DNA of 64,000 nt from Siphonodentalium dalli (GCA_032622095.1 CP136064.1:215152205-215216204), one strand, 5' to 3'. Shown: positions 1 through 12,500, numbered from the stretch's first letter. The notes: a model not told the origin generated them from the letters alone. Translations and numbers: made by a program.

Positions 1-160
1 ATCAAATAGAAAATGTTAGAGTTATCGCATTATACCTAAAGTGTCTGACAGACAGACAGATATAGATGGACGGACAGACGAGTGGTCAATCCGGACATTG
101 ACGCTATGTGTACCATACTATGGTATAGGTACACATAAAAAGTTTTATCTCATGCAGAGT
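1..160 (+). repeat. Tail of a GACG-tailed tandem-module repeat (family F)
   Basis: It holds the end sequence acagacagac...ggacggacagacgagtgg, then tcaatccgg, and a terminal hairpin (taccatactatggta). The same end occurs at 1235-1352 and 24550-24660. Confidence 0.8.
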
Positions 161-582
161 ACAGGAAAAATACATCAAACCTGGTGTGCCCCTTTAATTT
201 TTCAATTCACATATGTAATCAATTGAAATCAATGTCGAAAAAGCTTTCCATTAATATATAGATAAAACAAACTAGACCTACAGTACTAAAAGTGTTATGA
301 ACAATTATTTTGTTCCCATAGACTAATACAGAGCTCTCAAGTTTTTAAAACTTTGAAAACCAAAGTTGTCTTCCCATGAAACCAACAAAATTCCAATGGT
401 AATGCTATTAAACAATGAAACCAGATTATGCCTTTAAGATGAAATTTAAATAACCATGCATATAAAATATAATAGTATAAACATTCCACCTATGATATGG
501 CCAGAGATACTTATAGAGTATAAAGTATATCTGATACAGCCAACACATCTCCTAGCAGTTAATTAACTCAATACAAGATAAC
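161..582. other. AT-rich spacer, nothing recognised
   Basis: No coding signal, repeat match within the window or RNA gene was seen here. Confidence 0.5.
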
Positions 583-712
583 CAACTTCATGGTATTGTA
601 ACTGGATACTAACTCTGTGTGAGAAGACACAAGAGAGAGACAACTTCATGGTATTGTAACTGGATAATATCTCTGTGTGAGAAGACACAAGAGAGAGACA
701 ACTTCATAGCAT
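583..712 (+). repeat. 60-bp direct repeat, just over two units
   Basis: The segment caacttcatggtattgtaac through gagaagacacaagagagaga occurs twice in a row, followed by a third partial start. Confidence 0.85.
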
Positions 713-789
713 CCTGAACCTGATTTATTAGATACTATCTAGACAGTGCCACCTGTGTATCTTGGATATTTTAGCGATGAATAAAATAA

Positions 790-1232
790 TCAAAGGGCCA
801 TAACTCCAGTAAAAAGTACCGGATCAAACCCATATTCGAACTCGATCTGTATTTTGAGTTGAGAAACTCACATACAAAATTTGGTTCCTATCAGTTGAAA
901 AATTGTTGATTTATCGAAGCATTCATGAATTCTATGTCAAAGGGCCATAACTCCATTAAAAAATATCGAATCAAACCCATATTCGAACTCGATATGTATT
1001 TTGGGTTGAGCAACTCACATACCAAATTTGGTTATGGTCAGATAATTTCTTTTTGAGTTATGGCAGCATGCATAAATTCTAAGTTGAAAAAGGGCCACAA
1101 CTCCGTAAAAAAAACTCGGATCAAACCCATATTCGAACTCGATCTGTATTTGGTGCTGAGAAATTCATATACAAAATTTGGTTCTGATCAGATAGAAAAT
1201 ATTTCAGTTATCGCACCATGCGTAAAGTGTCT

Positions 1233-1270
<38 letters not shown>

Positions 1271-1352
1271 GGACGGACGGACTAACGACGAGTGGTCAAT
1301 CCGGGCAACGACACTATGTTTACCATACTATGGTATGGGTAAACATAAAAAC
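790..1352 (+). repeat. Family F tandem modules with GACG tail
   Basis: Three modules of about 148 bp start with agggccataactcc (about 795, 940 and 1089). They contain catattcgaactcgat and accaaatttggtt, and are followed by (acag)n, ggacggacgg and the tcaatccggg hairpin end. A second locus is at 24100-24660. Confidence 0.88.
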
Positions 1353-1762
1353 CTAAGATCAAACATGGTCACAAAAGGCCATATTTGCACTCAAGTATAC
1401 ACTAATTTTTATGACATTTGTCGAAATGACATCGCACAAGATCCATATGAAGTTTGGTGATGATTGGATGAGGGATGTAGCATGTAGGGTGTGCAAAAGG
1501 AAATTGTTAATGGATAGACAGACACTCCGACCACGGACGACCGATGGCAACCCATGACAATATTTCAAACTTTGTCAAATTGAGCTAAAATGATGAAGAT
1601 TCAAGGAGTATACACTGCTGCTATTCAAATGAAGAAATATAATCAGAGAAGTATTTTTAATGAATAAATAATTCTAGTAATATGACAACTGGAGATCATA
1701 CACATCACATCATGATCAGTGGCAATGTAATGTTACAGAAAACTGCTATATACTGTGGCTGA
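1353..1762. repeat. Related GACG-type repeat end, then spacer
   Basis: gatagacagacactccgacc, then acggacgaccgatggcaac, at 1512-1554 resembles the tails of the other tandem-module families. The remainder is AT-rich with nothing recognised. Confidence 0.45.
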
Positions 1763-2214
1763 TGGGGTCATTGTCACAAGGCATCGATCACATTCGTAGC
1801 CAGCTTTTTAAATCAATCACAAATGTAGCCAGCTTTTCTATGGCGATCACATTTGTAGCCAGCTTTTCATATTCATGCGAGCCTCAATGAACAAGATTAG
1901 GTTAATCTCATTTTTCTGAGTTGATGGGTGAAAAACAACTTGAATTTTAATTTGATATTAGTTCATCTAATAACCTGAGGTTTTCGATCAATGTCGTTAG
2001 AATGCACGAATTATATTTCAATATAAGTTGATAAACGAAGTCATTTCTGGAGCATGACGTCGACATTTTAGTCATGAACGTGATGACGTCATATTTCGTG
2101 CCATATAAAGTATGGAATTAGAAAAGCTGGCTACGAGTGTGATCGCCAGTGAAAAGCTGGCTACATTTGTGATCGATTTAAAAAGCTGACCGGAGCCTTG
2201 TGACAATGACCCCA
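1763..2214. mobile_element. Inverted-repeat MITE, TIR TGGGGTCATTGTCACAAGGC
   Basis: The left arm 1763-1880 and right arm 2120-2214 are inverted copies containing tgtagccagctttt and atcacaaatg two or three times each. The flanks gtggctga and ttggctgt could be an imperfect 8-bp target duplication. Confidence 0.75.
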
Positions 2215-2275
2215 TTGGCTGTACTGTGTGATTTGTATACATTGCATGCTGTCTGGAAAAACCCTAAAAATAGAT

Positions 2276-2385
2276 ACACAGCCCAATTTACAACTGTTGG
2301 AGAGAGTTCGGTTGAGTACAGGAATAAAATATTTACCTTACAACTGTTGGATAGAGCTCGGCAGTGTACAGGAATATTATACCAA
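2276..2385 (+). repeat. About 60-bp tandem pair
   Basis: ttacaactgttggagagagt, then tcggttgagtacaggaata, recurs in diverged form about 60 bases later (caactgttggatagagctcg, then gcagtgtacaggaata). Confidence 0.7.
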
Positions 2386-2612
2386 ACACGGCAGCCATCC
2401 CAAACCTCCCAGTGACGGCGAATCCAGTTGCTATTCTCTTGTTGTCATCTGTATTAAATAAGAAAAGAAAAACTTTTCATCAAATATCAGTATATCATTT
2501 TCCTTACAGTCAAAGGGACGTGAGTTGATTTTGGTCAGGAGATTTTTATATTTAATTTGGCTCTTAGTTATAAAGTATAACTAGTGTATGAAGAGATGCA
2601 AAGACACACCCT

Positions 2613-3100
2613 TTAAAGGTACTCAATCTGATAAAACTCATCTCAATTACTATTTCAATGGCTTCGGGGGTCAAAAATATTTGATTCAAGTCGAGGAAGT
2701 CACCCATCAAAGCTCAGATTTGTTAGATATTGATTTTAGAAATCTATTATTTTTCATTATCGGGAATTCTTTCTGGCCCAGTACGTAGTCAAAATTGCAT
2801 GATTATTACCACTTGATTTTAGAGTTATCCATCCTTGTCTGTTTGAATAGAGTTTTGGTGTAATCATCTCGAGCAGGTTTCAAAATTGACGGCAATTATT
2901 AGTACTCATCTCGAGAAATTAACAAATTTCAAAAATCAATATCTAATAACTCTGAGCTTTGTTTGATGGGTTCCTCGACTCGAATCAAATATTTTTTACC
3001 CCCAAAGCCAAAGAAATAGTAATATAGGACCCTCTGATCGGATTGTTGTTGTTGGAATCTGTTGAGATGGGAACCCTCTTTACGGATTGAGTACCTTTAA
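2613..3100. mobile_element. TTAA-flanked inverted-repeat MITE
   Basis: The arms begin AAGGTACTCAATC inside TTAA (2613-2616 and 3097-3100) and pair over about 180 bases (e.g. tatttgattcaagtcgagga against its inverted copy). TTAA flanks are typical of piggyBac- and Kolobok-type transposition. Confidence 0.75.
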
Positions 3101-3177
3101 GAATATATAACTTGATCCCTAGCCGATATAATATTCTGTGAGTAATTAATTGTTGTTTTAAAAGTTTATGCCACAGC

Positions 3178-3290
3178 TACAGTAATGCCCTAAATAATCG
3201 ACTCCTTAACCACAGCAGAATTATGGGTAACTTTTCAGGATTTAGTCGGAAATATGGCTTGTTGCCATTCATCGGAAAGCTCTCACATGT
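3178..3290 (+). mobile_element. Half copy of the TA-flanked hairpin MITE (family D)
   Basis: It starts CAGTAATGCCCTAAATAATC and runs to atcggaaagctctc. The inverted second half is missing. Confidence 0.75.
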
Positions 3291-3394
3291 AGATCAACAA
3301 GAAAAAAATCAAAGCAAAATGACACATGCTGAAACCGTGGCGGGAAAGTGTTTATCCGATTTCACCCAATTCAAATTATGTAAAATATATGCCA

Positions 3395-3812
3395 TATTAT
3401 ATACCATTTGAACGAGTAAGCTCCAAAACATTGTATTTTAAACTTATTCGATGTAAGAAACTGTGAACATGTGAAACTGGCGCCTGTTCTGTGATCAAGT
3501 TTCTGCATGAAGTCAATTTTTCAATGGAAGGGGAATAACTCTATATATTTAGATATAGTGTTATTCCCCTTACATTGAAAATACATATTTAGTTTGAATT
3601 CTGTTGCATTCTGGGAGCAAAAGGGGAGTAAACATTTTATTATTTCAGCTATTTTCTGTTACTCTATGGACACCTTACGACACACAGACATTCCAAAGGG
3701 TGATGAATTTTATTATTTTAATCAAATTTTATGGCATAGATTGTTATTAAAACCGTATATCAAGGCACAATAAAAAAATTATTGGTGACTCGAAAATTAA
3801 GTGGGCCTTTAA
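3395..3812 (-). mobile_element. TTAA MITE (family A), 5'-damaged copy
   Basis: The right end aaaattaagtgggcctttaa (TTAA at 3809-3812) is intact. The interior aatggaaggggaataactct and gctccaaaacattgta are shared with copies at 27.0, 33.5, 41.0 and 54.3 kb. No clear left terminus was seen. Confidence 0.65.
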
Positions 3813-4130
3813 GGCGACTGATGATGACTGGTGTCCTTGAAGTCTACCACAGAATTTCTGATTCAATAATACTTTAAATCTATTTCTGATTCACAGACAC
3901 CCATACCAAGTTTGAAAATTAAAAAAATAAATATATTGATGAATCTTAATTAGTGTCTACATAATTCATATGCAACTCATTAATGCAGAATAAAGGCGTT
4001 AAAGCTCCTAAATATATACATTTGTAATTACAATATCCAAATCATAATATACAGTAACAACGTACATACCAAACTATAATTCATCATTGGAATGTTGTAA
4101 GTAATCTTGTAATATGTAGCCGAAAGTGTA

Positions 4131-4277
4131 CAGTAATGCCCTAAATAATCGATTCCTTAACCACGGCAGAATTATGGTTAATTTTTTAGGATTTAGTCGG
4201 AAATATGGCTTGTTCATCGGAAAGCTCCCATAATTCTGCTGTGGACAATAAGGAGCCGATTATTTAGGGCATTACTG
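4131..4277. mobile_element. Mariner-like hairpin MITE (family D), complete
   Basis: CAGTAATGCCCTAAATAATC at 4131 and its complement ending at 4277 flank a short interior. Both sides have TA (4129-4130, 4278-4279), as expected for Tc1/mariner-type insertion. Confidence 0.85.
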
Positions 4278-4845
4278 TATTTTGGATCATCACTGAGAAA
4301 GGCCTGTGGCCGAAAGCTTTGATAATGAGCAGCCATTATATATTAAATGCTGATTCATCAGTTCAAATTGTTTTTGTTGCAGAAGGATTTAAATTTATTC
4401 CTTGGCCATAGAAAAGATGTTATATAGTCCTTTAGTTGCATTGGCAAATTTGATAATCAATCTGACCTCTTCAACTTGATGCGATACTACGGCCAGATCA
4501 ACATATTTTCTCCTGATACATGAACCACCAATATGATAAAATCATATTGATAATTCTGAGAATTGTGGAATAAAATAAGGGGAAATCATTCCAGCTGGTT
4601 TTCTATAACTTTGAGGACAGGACTGAGAATAAGTTCCACAAATGGTGAATTTAGTGACGGTGTCCCGTGTAGTGGGCTAGCATCACCATATTAACCCTCT
4701 GGGGACCTCATTCTGCATGGCCTCATCTGCTATGGGAGATATACTCAGATTTAATTTCCCAAATGGTGAATATTGTGATGTACACCCTTTGGGAACCTTG
4801 ATTATGCAATGTGTCATCTGCCAGTTTGGGGATAAAGAGAAACTA
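4278..4845. repeat. Spacer and degraded family B MITE
   Basis: At 4640-4840 lie fragments (gtgaatttagtgacggtgtc, tagcatcacc, ctctggggacctcattctgc) of the hAT-like family B MITE. Nothing else was recognised. Confidence 0.6.
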
Positions 4846-6312
4846 AACTAAATGAAAGTGTCAATGACACTGTAGCTCAACTTGGAATGGGAATAATTTC
4901 ATGTGTTAAAGTCAATGGAGTGATTAGGAATGTGGAAAGTTTAAAGGCCTAGTTATGCAAAGAGTAAAATCTAAGATGGCCGCTGGCAGCCATGTTTTTT
5001 TGCCAAATGACCCCAAAAAGACTCGTTCCCATTTACATGTCATTATTAACATCCAGTACAAATTTCATGATGATCTGACAAATGGTACGACCTGTAGCCT
5101 GTGTCAAAGGATTTAGTCATGCAAAGAGTAAAATCCAAGATGGCTGCTGGCAGCCATGTTTTTTGGCCAAATGACTCCAAAATGAATAATTCCCATCTAC
5201 ATGTCATTGTTAACATCCGTAACAAATTTCATGAAGATCTGACCAAAGCTACAACCTGTAGGCCGCGCCAAAGTATTTAGTCATGCAAAGAGTTAAATCC
5301 AAGATGGCTTCTGGTGGCCATTTTTTTTGGCCGAATGACCCCAAAATGACTCGTTCCCATCTACATGTCAATATTAACATCCATGACAAATTTCATGATG
5401 ATCAGACGAGCAGTATGACCTGTAGCCCGCGCCAATGGATTGAATTTTGAAATCCAAAATGGTGGCTGGTGGCCATGTTTTTTGCCGAATAACCCCAAAA
5501 TAACTCGTTCCCATCTACATGACAATGTCAACATTCATGACAAATTTCATAAAGATCGGACCAAAGGTACGACCTGTAGCCTGTACTAATGGATTGAATT
5601 TTGAAATCAAAGATGGCCGCTGGCGGCCATGTTGTTTGTCCGAATGACCCCAAAATGACTCGTTCCCATCTACATTCCAATTTCAACAGTCATGACAAAT
5701 TTCATGTATGATGATCAGACTAAAGATACGACCTGTAGCCCGTGCTAAAGAATTTAGTCATACAAAGAGTAAAATCCAAAATGGCTGCTGGTGGCCATGT
5801 TTTTTTGCCGAATGACCCCAAAATGACTCCTTCTCATCTACATGTCATTGTTAACATCCATGAACAAATTTATGATGATCCGACCAAAGGTACGACCTGT
5901 AGGCCGTGCCAAAGAATTTAGTCATGCAAAGAGTAAAATCTAAGATGGCTGCCGGTGGCCATGTTTTTTGGCCGAACAACCCCAAAATTACTCGTTCCCA
6001 TCTACATGTCAATATTAACATCCAAGACAAATTTCATGATGATCAGACGAACAGTACGACCTGTAGCCCGTGCTAATGGATATAATTTTGAAATCCAAGA
6101 TGGCCACTGGCGGCCATGTTTTTTTCCCGAATGAACCCAAAATGACTCGTTCCCATCTACATGTCAAAGTCAACAGCTATGACAAATTTCATAATGATCC
6201 GACCAAAGGTACGACCTGTAGCCCGTGTTAAAGGAAATTGTTGACGCATCACGCAAACACACGGACGAAGGACGACAAAGCCATGGCAATAGCTCAAACT
6301 TTACAAAGTTTC
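4846..6312 (+). repeat. Array E: about 155-bp modules, about 8 copies, with GACG-type tail
   Basis: Lead sequence aaagtgtcaatgacactgta, then modules each with agtaaaatccaagatggc, ggccatgttttttggccgaa, tgactcgttcccatctacat and acgacctgtagcc. It ends in acacacggacgaaggacgac and caatagctcaaac. A second array lies at 30595-31975. Confidence 0.92.
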
Positions 6313-6502
6313 TATAGAAATTTGATCATAAAGAAACTTTCCAGAGAAAATGAGGTCTCATTCTACAAATGACAGGCCCCTTATTCTCAGGCCTGTTTGT
6401 GGACACATCTCGACATCTAGATATTCAGTATCTGTGGAATATATATATTTAGCTCGTGCAACACAGATTATAACTTTACATAGGTGTTTAAATAAATTTT
6501 AC

Positions 6503-6594
6503 CATCAGCTGCACCAACAGGCATTGATCCAGCGACAATACAGGCAACCCCAGCAATCATACAGAAGGTGAACATCGGCTTACGACGTCCAAAT
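6503..6594 (-). CDS. SLC22 coding exon 6: loop 8-9 FGRRK and TM9
   Basis: This 92-bp exon joins the previous one through AT/A (Ile375) and reads FGRRKPMFTFCMIAGVACIV, then GSMPVGAAD. The acceptor is a T-run followed by ag at 6596-6595. The donor is taken as GATG|gtaaaa, leaving one base for an exon that lies outside the window. Two further tandem copies of the acceptor region lie immediately upstream. Confidence 0.88.
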
Positions 6595-9500
6595 CTAAAA
6601 AAAAAACATAAACATAATGTGAATATCTGCTTTCGATGTCCAAATCTACAAGAAAACATAAACAGAATGTGAATATCGGCTTTAAGCTGTAATACGATGT
6701 CCAAATCTACATGTACAAAGAGAAGACTGTAAACAGCTACCTCAGCCATCTTATCTTGAGTTTAGTCTAATTGAGGATTAAAGAATTGCAACAAAAGTGA
6801 GAAACTTGTGCTATACTTCATAACACAGCTACATCAACCCATTATTCATCAAATGAACAGTTATGAGTTATGAGTCAATCAAATCTTTTTATTTGATTTC
6901 ATATGAATAAAGAACTCAGCAGGGGTTAAAAACAAAAAATTGGCGGTAATTATTCATCTATCTATCTACTATATATTTTGGGACTTCTGTCTGTCTGTTT
7001 GTTAGCAATGGCCGAGAAAACTAACAGACGGATTTCGACGAAATTTGACACCTAGGGCTACTTTTGTCCAGGGAGTGTTTCGGATGGGTAAAATCGTGAC
7101 CCCGACCTGACCTTGATCTTCAAAATGGTCAATTCAAGGTCAAATCGTGCCTTTCGACGGTAAGCCCAGATGAAAGCAGAGGGGAAACAGCCCGGTCAAA
7201 GTCGGGTCACCCTGCTAGTATATATATAAAAGAGTAGGCTCTGTCTGTCCGTCCGTATTTTTCTCCCAGACTGCTTGGCCGATTTCAACCAAATTTTGTG
7301 AGATGACTTGGGGTACCCTGGCGGAGCTTATAATGGCATTTGTTTAAAAAAATTCCAATTAAAAAAATTTAATTAAATAATTAAAAACAATTTTTTTTAA
7401 ATAAGCTCACTATGGGCCTATTTCAGAATCAAATAAGTCCAATATGAACCTATTTGCATGAGGATATGTTGCACCACCAGATGTATGCTCTTTATATATG
7501 TGTTTTCACTGTGGCCTGCACCATCCAACAGAATAACTGGTGTAAGTCCACTATGGGCTTATTCCAGAAACAAACGAGCATTACGAGCTGAACAGACATC
7601 GGATGGATCAAACAGCCAACATTTCCAGATAAACAAAGATGAATTACTCTAGAATGGAAAAGCAGAACAGAACAATGGAACCCCCTATTGAATGTCCTCA
7701 TAGCAGTGAACATCTATACCAAATTCCATTGAGATCCCAGCACAACTGTTGAAGTTACGACATGAACAGACACCAGGCGGACCAAAAAGCCAACATTTCC
7801 AGATGAACAAAGATGAATAACTCTAGAATGGCAAAGCGGAACAAAACGATGGAATCCTCTTTTTAATGTCCTCATAGTAGTGAACATCCGTACCAAATCC
7901 CATTGAGATCCCAGTACAACTGTCGAAGTTACGACATGAACAGACACCAGACGAACCAAAAAGCCAACATTTCCAGATGAACAAAGATGTATAACTCTAG
8001 AATGGGAAATCCGAACAAAACGATGGAACCCTCTATTGAATGCCCTCATAGTAGTGAACATCCGTACAAAATTTCATTGAGATCCGAGCACTACTGTTCA
8101 GGTTATGACATGAACAGACACCAGATGGACCAAAAATCCAACATTTCAAGATAAACAAAGATGAATAACTCTAGAATGGAAAATCCGAACAAAACGATGG
8201 AACCCTCTATTTAATGTCCTCATAGTTGTGAACATCCACACCAAATTTAGTTGAGATCCCAGCACAACTGTTGAAGTTACGACATGAACAGACACCAGAC
8301 GGACCAAAAAGCCACTATTTCCAGATAAACAAAGATGAATAACTCTAGAATGGAAATCCAAACAAAACGATGGAACCCTCTATTTAATGTCCTCATAATA
8401 GTGAACATCAATACCTAATTTCATTGAGATCCAAGCACTACTGTTCAAGTTATGACACGAACAGACATCGGACGGACGGACTCACAGACGCACGGACAGG
8501 TGCAAAACAGTATACCCCCCTTTTAAAAAAAAGGGGGTATAAAAGCCCAATATGAAACTATCTGCACAAGGATATAATGAAGTAGCATAATAAATATTAT
8601 CTCTATATATAAAAGAATAGGATCTGCGAAGTGCACACAGGGGCTGCAGGCTGCTAATGCACAACAGGGCTCCTGAAGGAGCCTGTTTCAGCCAGTCTAT
8701 GATAATATAAAAGCTTCAAGCTCTTACATTTTTACCACAAAGATGACAATAATGTAAGCAGCTACTTCCACTGCTCCGCCGATGAAGAAATTGAGATACA
8801 TGTTTCCAGCAAGTTTTCCGGTGCGAAATGTCAATCCATAGTAGCCTACAGATACACTGAACCTGTAAGAAATACCAACGTAAATGTCAATCTATACACT
8901 CCAATGATACACTGAACCTTCAAGAACTTAAAGGTGGTGTCACTGGTGTATACAGATCAAGCCTGGATATAGTGTGTCTAGACATTTGCAAAATGAGGTC
9001 CCTGTAGGATGAATTTAGCAACGCTATCCAGCACAGTGGGCTAGCATCACTGAAATCACCCTCTGGGAACCTTATTCTGCCTGAGCCTCAACTGTTATGG
9101 GAGACTAAAGGATCAGATTGAAGTTCCCCAGTTGAAGTTGGTGATGTTCACCCATCAGTCACCTCAATTAAGAATTTTATCTTCTGCAAATTAGGAGATA
9201 TAGAAACTGAACAGAAGGGAAAAATTTATTAAAATTAATGTTAATTAGAGACTATTGATACTTCCAAGAAGAAGACGCCTAAGCTGAATGATGTCCCCAG
9301 AGGGTGAATTGGTTATGCTAGCCTACTGAGCAGGATAGTCAATAAATTCACCCTCTGGGGACCTAATTCTGCAAATGTCAGACACGCAATTTCCAGGATT
9401 GATATAGATATCCATTCAAGCCAAGCAGATAGTGAGACAAAACATGCAGCCTTGCATAGTTCACATTTTTTATTCTGTGAAGTCACTTAGTCTTTCCACT

Positions 9501-12500
9501 TATCAGTAAAAGACAAGGGTTCATGCAGCTATAAGGTATTTTCGTGTAATGAATATTTCTATAGCAACTCATGTTTGAAGTTCGAAAATATACAATCTAC
9601 CGGTACACCTATCCAGTAATTTGCCGAATTTATTATTTGAACACTCCCCATGTGAACTACTCATCAATGTGTATAGTCATCAAAGAGTCAGCCATTATTA
9701 CCCTATAGATAAGCAAAACAAGAAAGAATTAACAATACATATAGCATCTTAAACAGGTTTCACGCTGTCATAGGCCAATGGGAGGAACCGCGCGAGGCCT
9801 CGCCAGGGCGGCGCTGTTGTCCGATTGGTTATAGCATTACTTTCGATTTCGCTATCGGCGTTTGTTTACCTCAGTCGACACGCGTATGTTGTATCCATCC
9901 GATCATTCTTTATACTAACGCAACAAAACTATTGAGATATGTCTTCAAATGATTATAATAAATATACCATAAAGAAATTAAAGATAGAACTTGCGAAGCG
10001 TGGAGCTGTCCTGACTGGTCGAAAAAATTACTTAATAGATAGGTAAGTTTTCGATTTTCGTGTACTATCCATCGTCTATTTCTTACATCGCAATCGTGTT
10101 ACACTTTGCAAGTTCGTGAGGAGTAATTCTAGCGTATATTTCCACTCAATGATTGTTATATGGCATATAATATACCATTTAACAGAAATAATGATTCATT
10201 TGTTTGTTTATGTTATGCGAATTTCACCCGTGTACTACTATTCTGCCCAATTTATTTGGGTTGAATTGGTCACTCATCGGTTTTTTGTGTGACGATGTTA
10301 CTGAGGTTCCATAAATTGTGATAAAGTTACTCAGGTTGGGTTTAATTGTGACAAAGTTACCTACTGGTAGATTAATAACATTTCATGTTTTATAACAACA
10401 ACATATTCATATTTTGCGATCAAAATGACCACCTCCAGTATACTAATATTTTGTATTTATGCTTAATGAGGGCTATTACTTGACAAAACTGAACAGAATT
10501 TCACTGAGTAACTTTTATATCGCATTCATATTGTGAGATTTGTTTAACCTGGGTAACTTTGGAGCCCAATATTATTCCACCTCAATTTACGATCTCAAGA
10601 CAATAACTGTCCTGAATTATTTGGTATGTGGATGAGAACGCGTTTTAGTTCTATAAGTATCTATACATTTACTTGGTACTTGATTCAATACAAAAACCCT
10701 ATGTAAAACAAACATGTTAATTTATCTTGTATTTTGGAGGCACATCTAATACTAAATGTAGTATGTGTGTATATTGGTTATGTTAATATTGTTTGGTTTG
10801 AATATTGATTTATTAATTTATTAGTATACACGTCCCATGGAATTAGTGCATATTGTATATACATATGTGCATTTTCAATGTTTTGTAACTTGTTATGAGT
10901 ATACTATATTTAAATTAGATGATAATAAAGAATTCAATTAAATCCAACATTTTGCTCATGTGTGCAGTCACCACAGATCCCCAGAAATAAATTGACCCCA
11001 CCCCAATAATACTTAATCCTATAGGATTAAGTATTACTGGGGGTGTGGTAAAAACAATTCTGGGGACCGATGGTAGTCACTTAAATAAACAATAGCTGTG
11101 AAGAGTTATCACACCCAAGCCTGGCCCCAGGCACTCAGTTAGATAATATTTTATAACAACATATTAACACGATCATCATTTATATTTATGGCTAGCAGTC
11201 CGGAACATATATATTATGCACTATAATATGCATGCATAAACATAAGTATACGCAGCGGACATATAATTTATGTGTACACTTGATTCAACAGGTCAAGTAA
11301 CAATCACAGATGTTGAAAGTTCTGTCCACATTGTCCACACAAAATAACCCCATAATCATATTATACTATATATTATTACCACAAATAGATCTTATTTTCT
11401 GATCGTGGGGTCAAATGTTATTTTCTTGGTCAGAACAACAAGCGGATGTGGTAACAATATTAATACAGTTCTGTCAGACTAAACTTTTCCGATATTCGTA
11501 CCGCGAATGCAGGCGAGATTATTTAATGTCCACGCTCGCGACATTAATCACAATCAATGATAGTAATATTCATATAACATTATATTGAATGATGTGTTCT
11601 TTTATTGGTAGGAAATGATCACGACAAACAACTGATTTTCCAACCTGACTTTCGGGGGTCGAATAATTGTTTGTTGGAATTCGGCAAATTCCATTTCACC
11701 GCAAAAAATCCAATTTTCTCCCAATTTCTGATCTTTCGGGAATAGATGTCCAACTATTACGTTTTCACAAAGCGGTCCACAACAATTTTTTGGCATTGCA
11801 GTTCTCATAATGGTCCAATCGATCGATAATTGTCACTCGTGTTATACTTATTTGTATGCGGCAACAGTAGTAACACAACGTAAACAAAGCTGACCCAGAT
11901 ATTCTATAACACATCGCGTAGTGGCGACGTCTATCGGAAGTTCTCAGCGCGGTTCCTCCCATTACGTCAATGGCCAAAAGATTATTCGGCCCAGCATGAA
12001 CACTGATCTTAACCCTTTACCCAACAAACCGGCCAAAACCGGCCAAATAAAGCTTCAACAGCCTAAAATATCTTCGGTCTGTCTCAATAGAACCATACAA
12101 ATATGGATATCATTGGAACCGGCTCCTTGACCACATTGTGATAGTTACAGTTATGCCCTGTGCCAATGCATTCTCTTATATATGCGAGTCGACCATAGGT
12201 CGCCTCGCATATATAAGAGAATGCATTGGCCTAAAAAAATGTGTTAAGCCAATGCATTCTCTTATATATGCGAGGCGACCTATGGTCGACTCGCATATAT
12301 AAGAGAATGCATTGGCACAGGGCCCTTCTGTTGGGTAAAGGGTTAAAGGGAGACTTGACCTAAATCCAGCTATTTAAGGGACCATCTCCTGCTCTAATCA
12401 ATAGAAAATATGCAACAAATGTATGATTTGAGTCAGGGATGAGTGCAATATATGCTCAATGTACGATGTAAACATGGTAATTATAATGAAAATGAGTAAA

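Noticed and set aside
7492-8361. Minus-strand frames with repeated HSRVIHLCSSGNVGFLVRLV
   Set aside because: They are shadow translations of array G modules.
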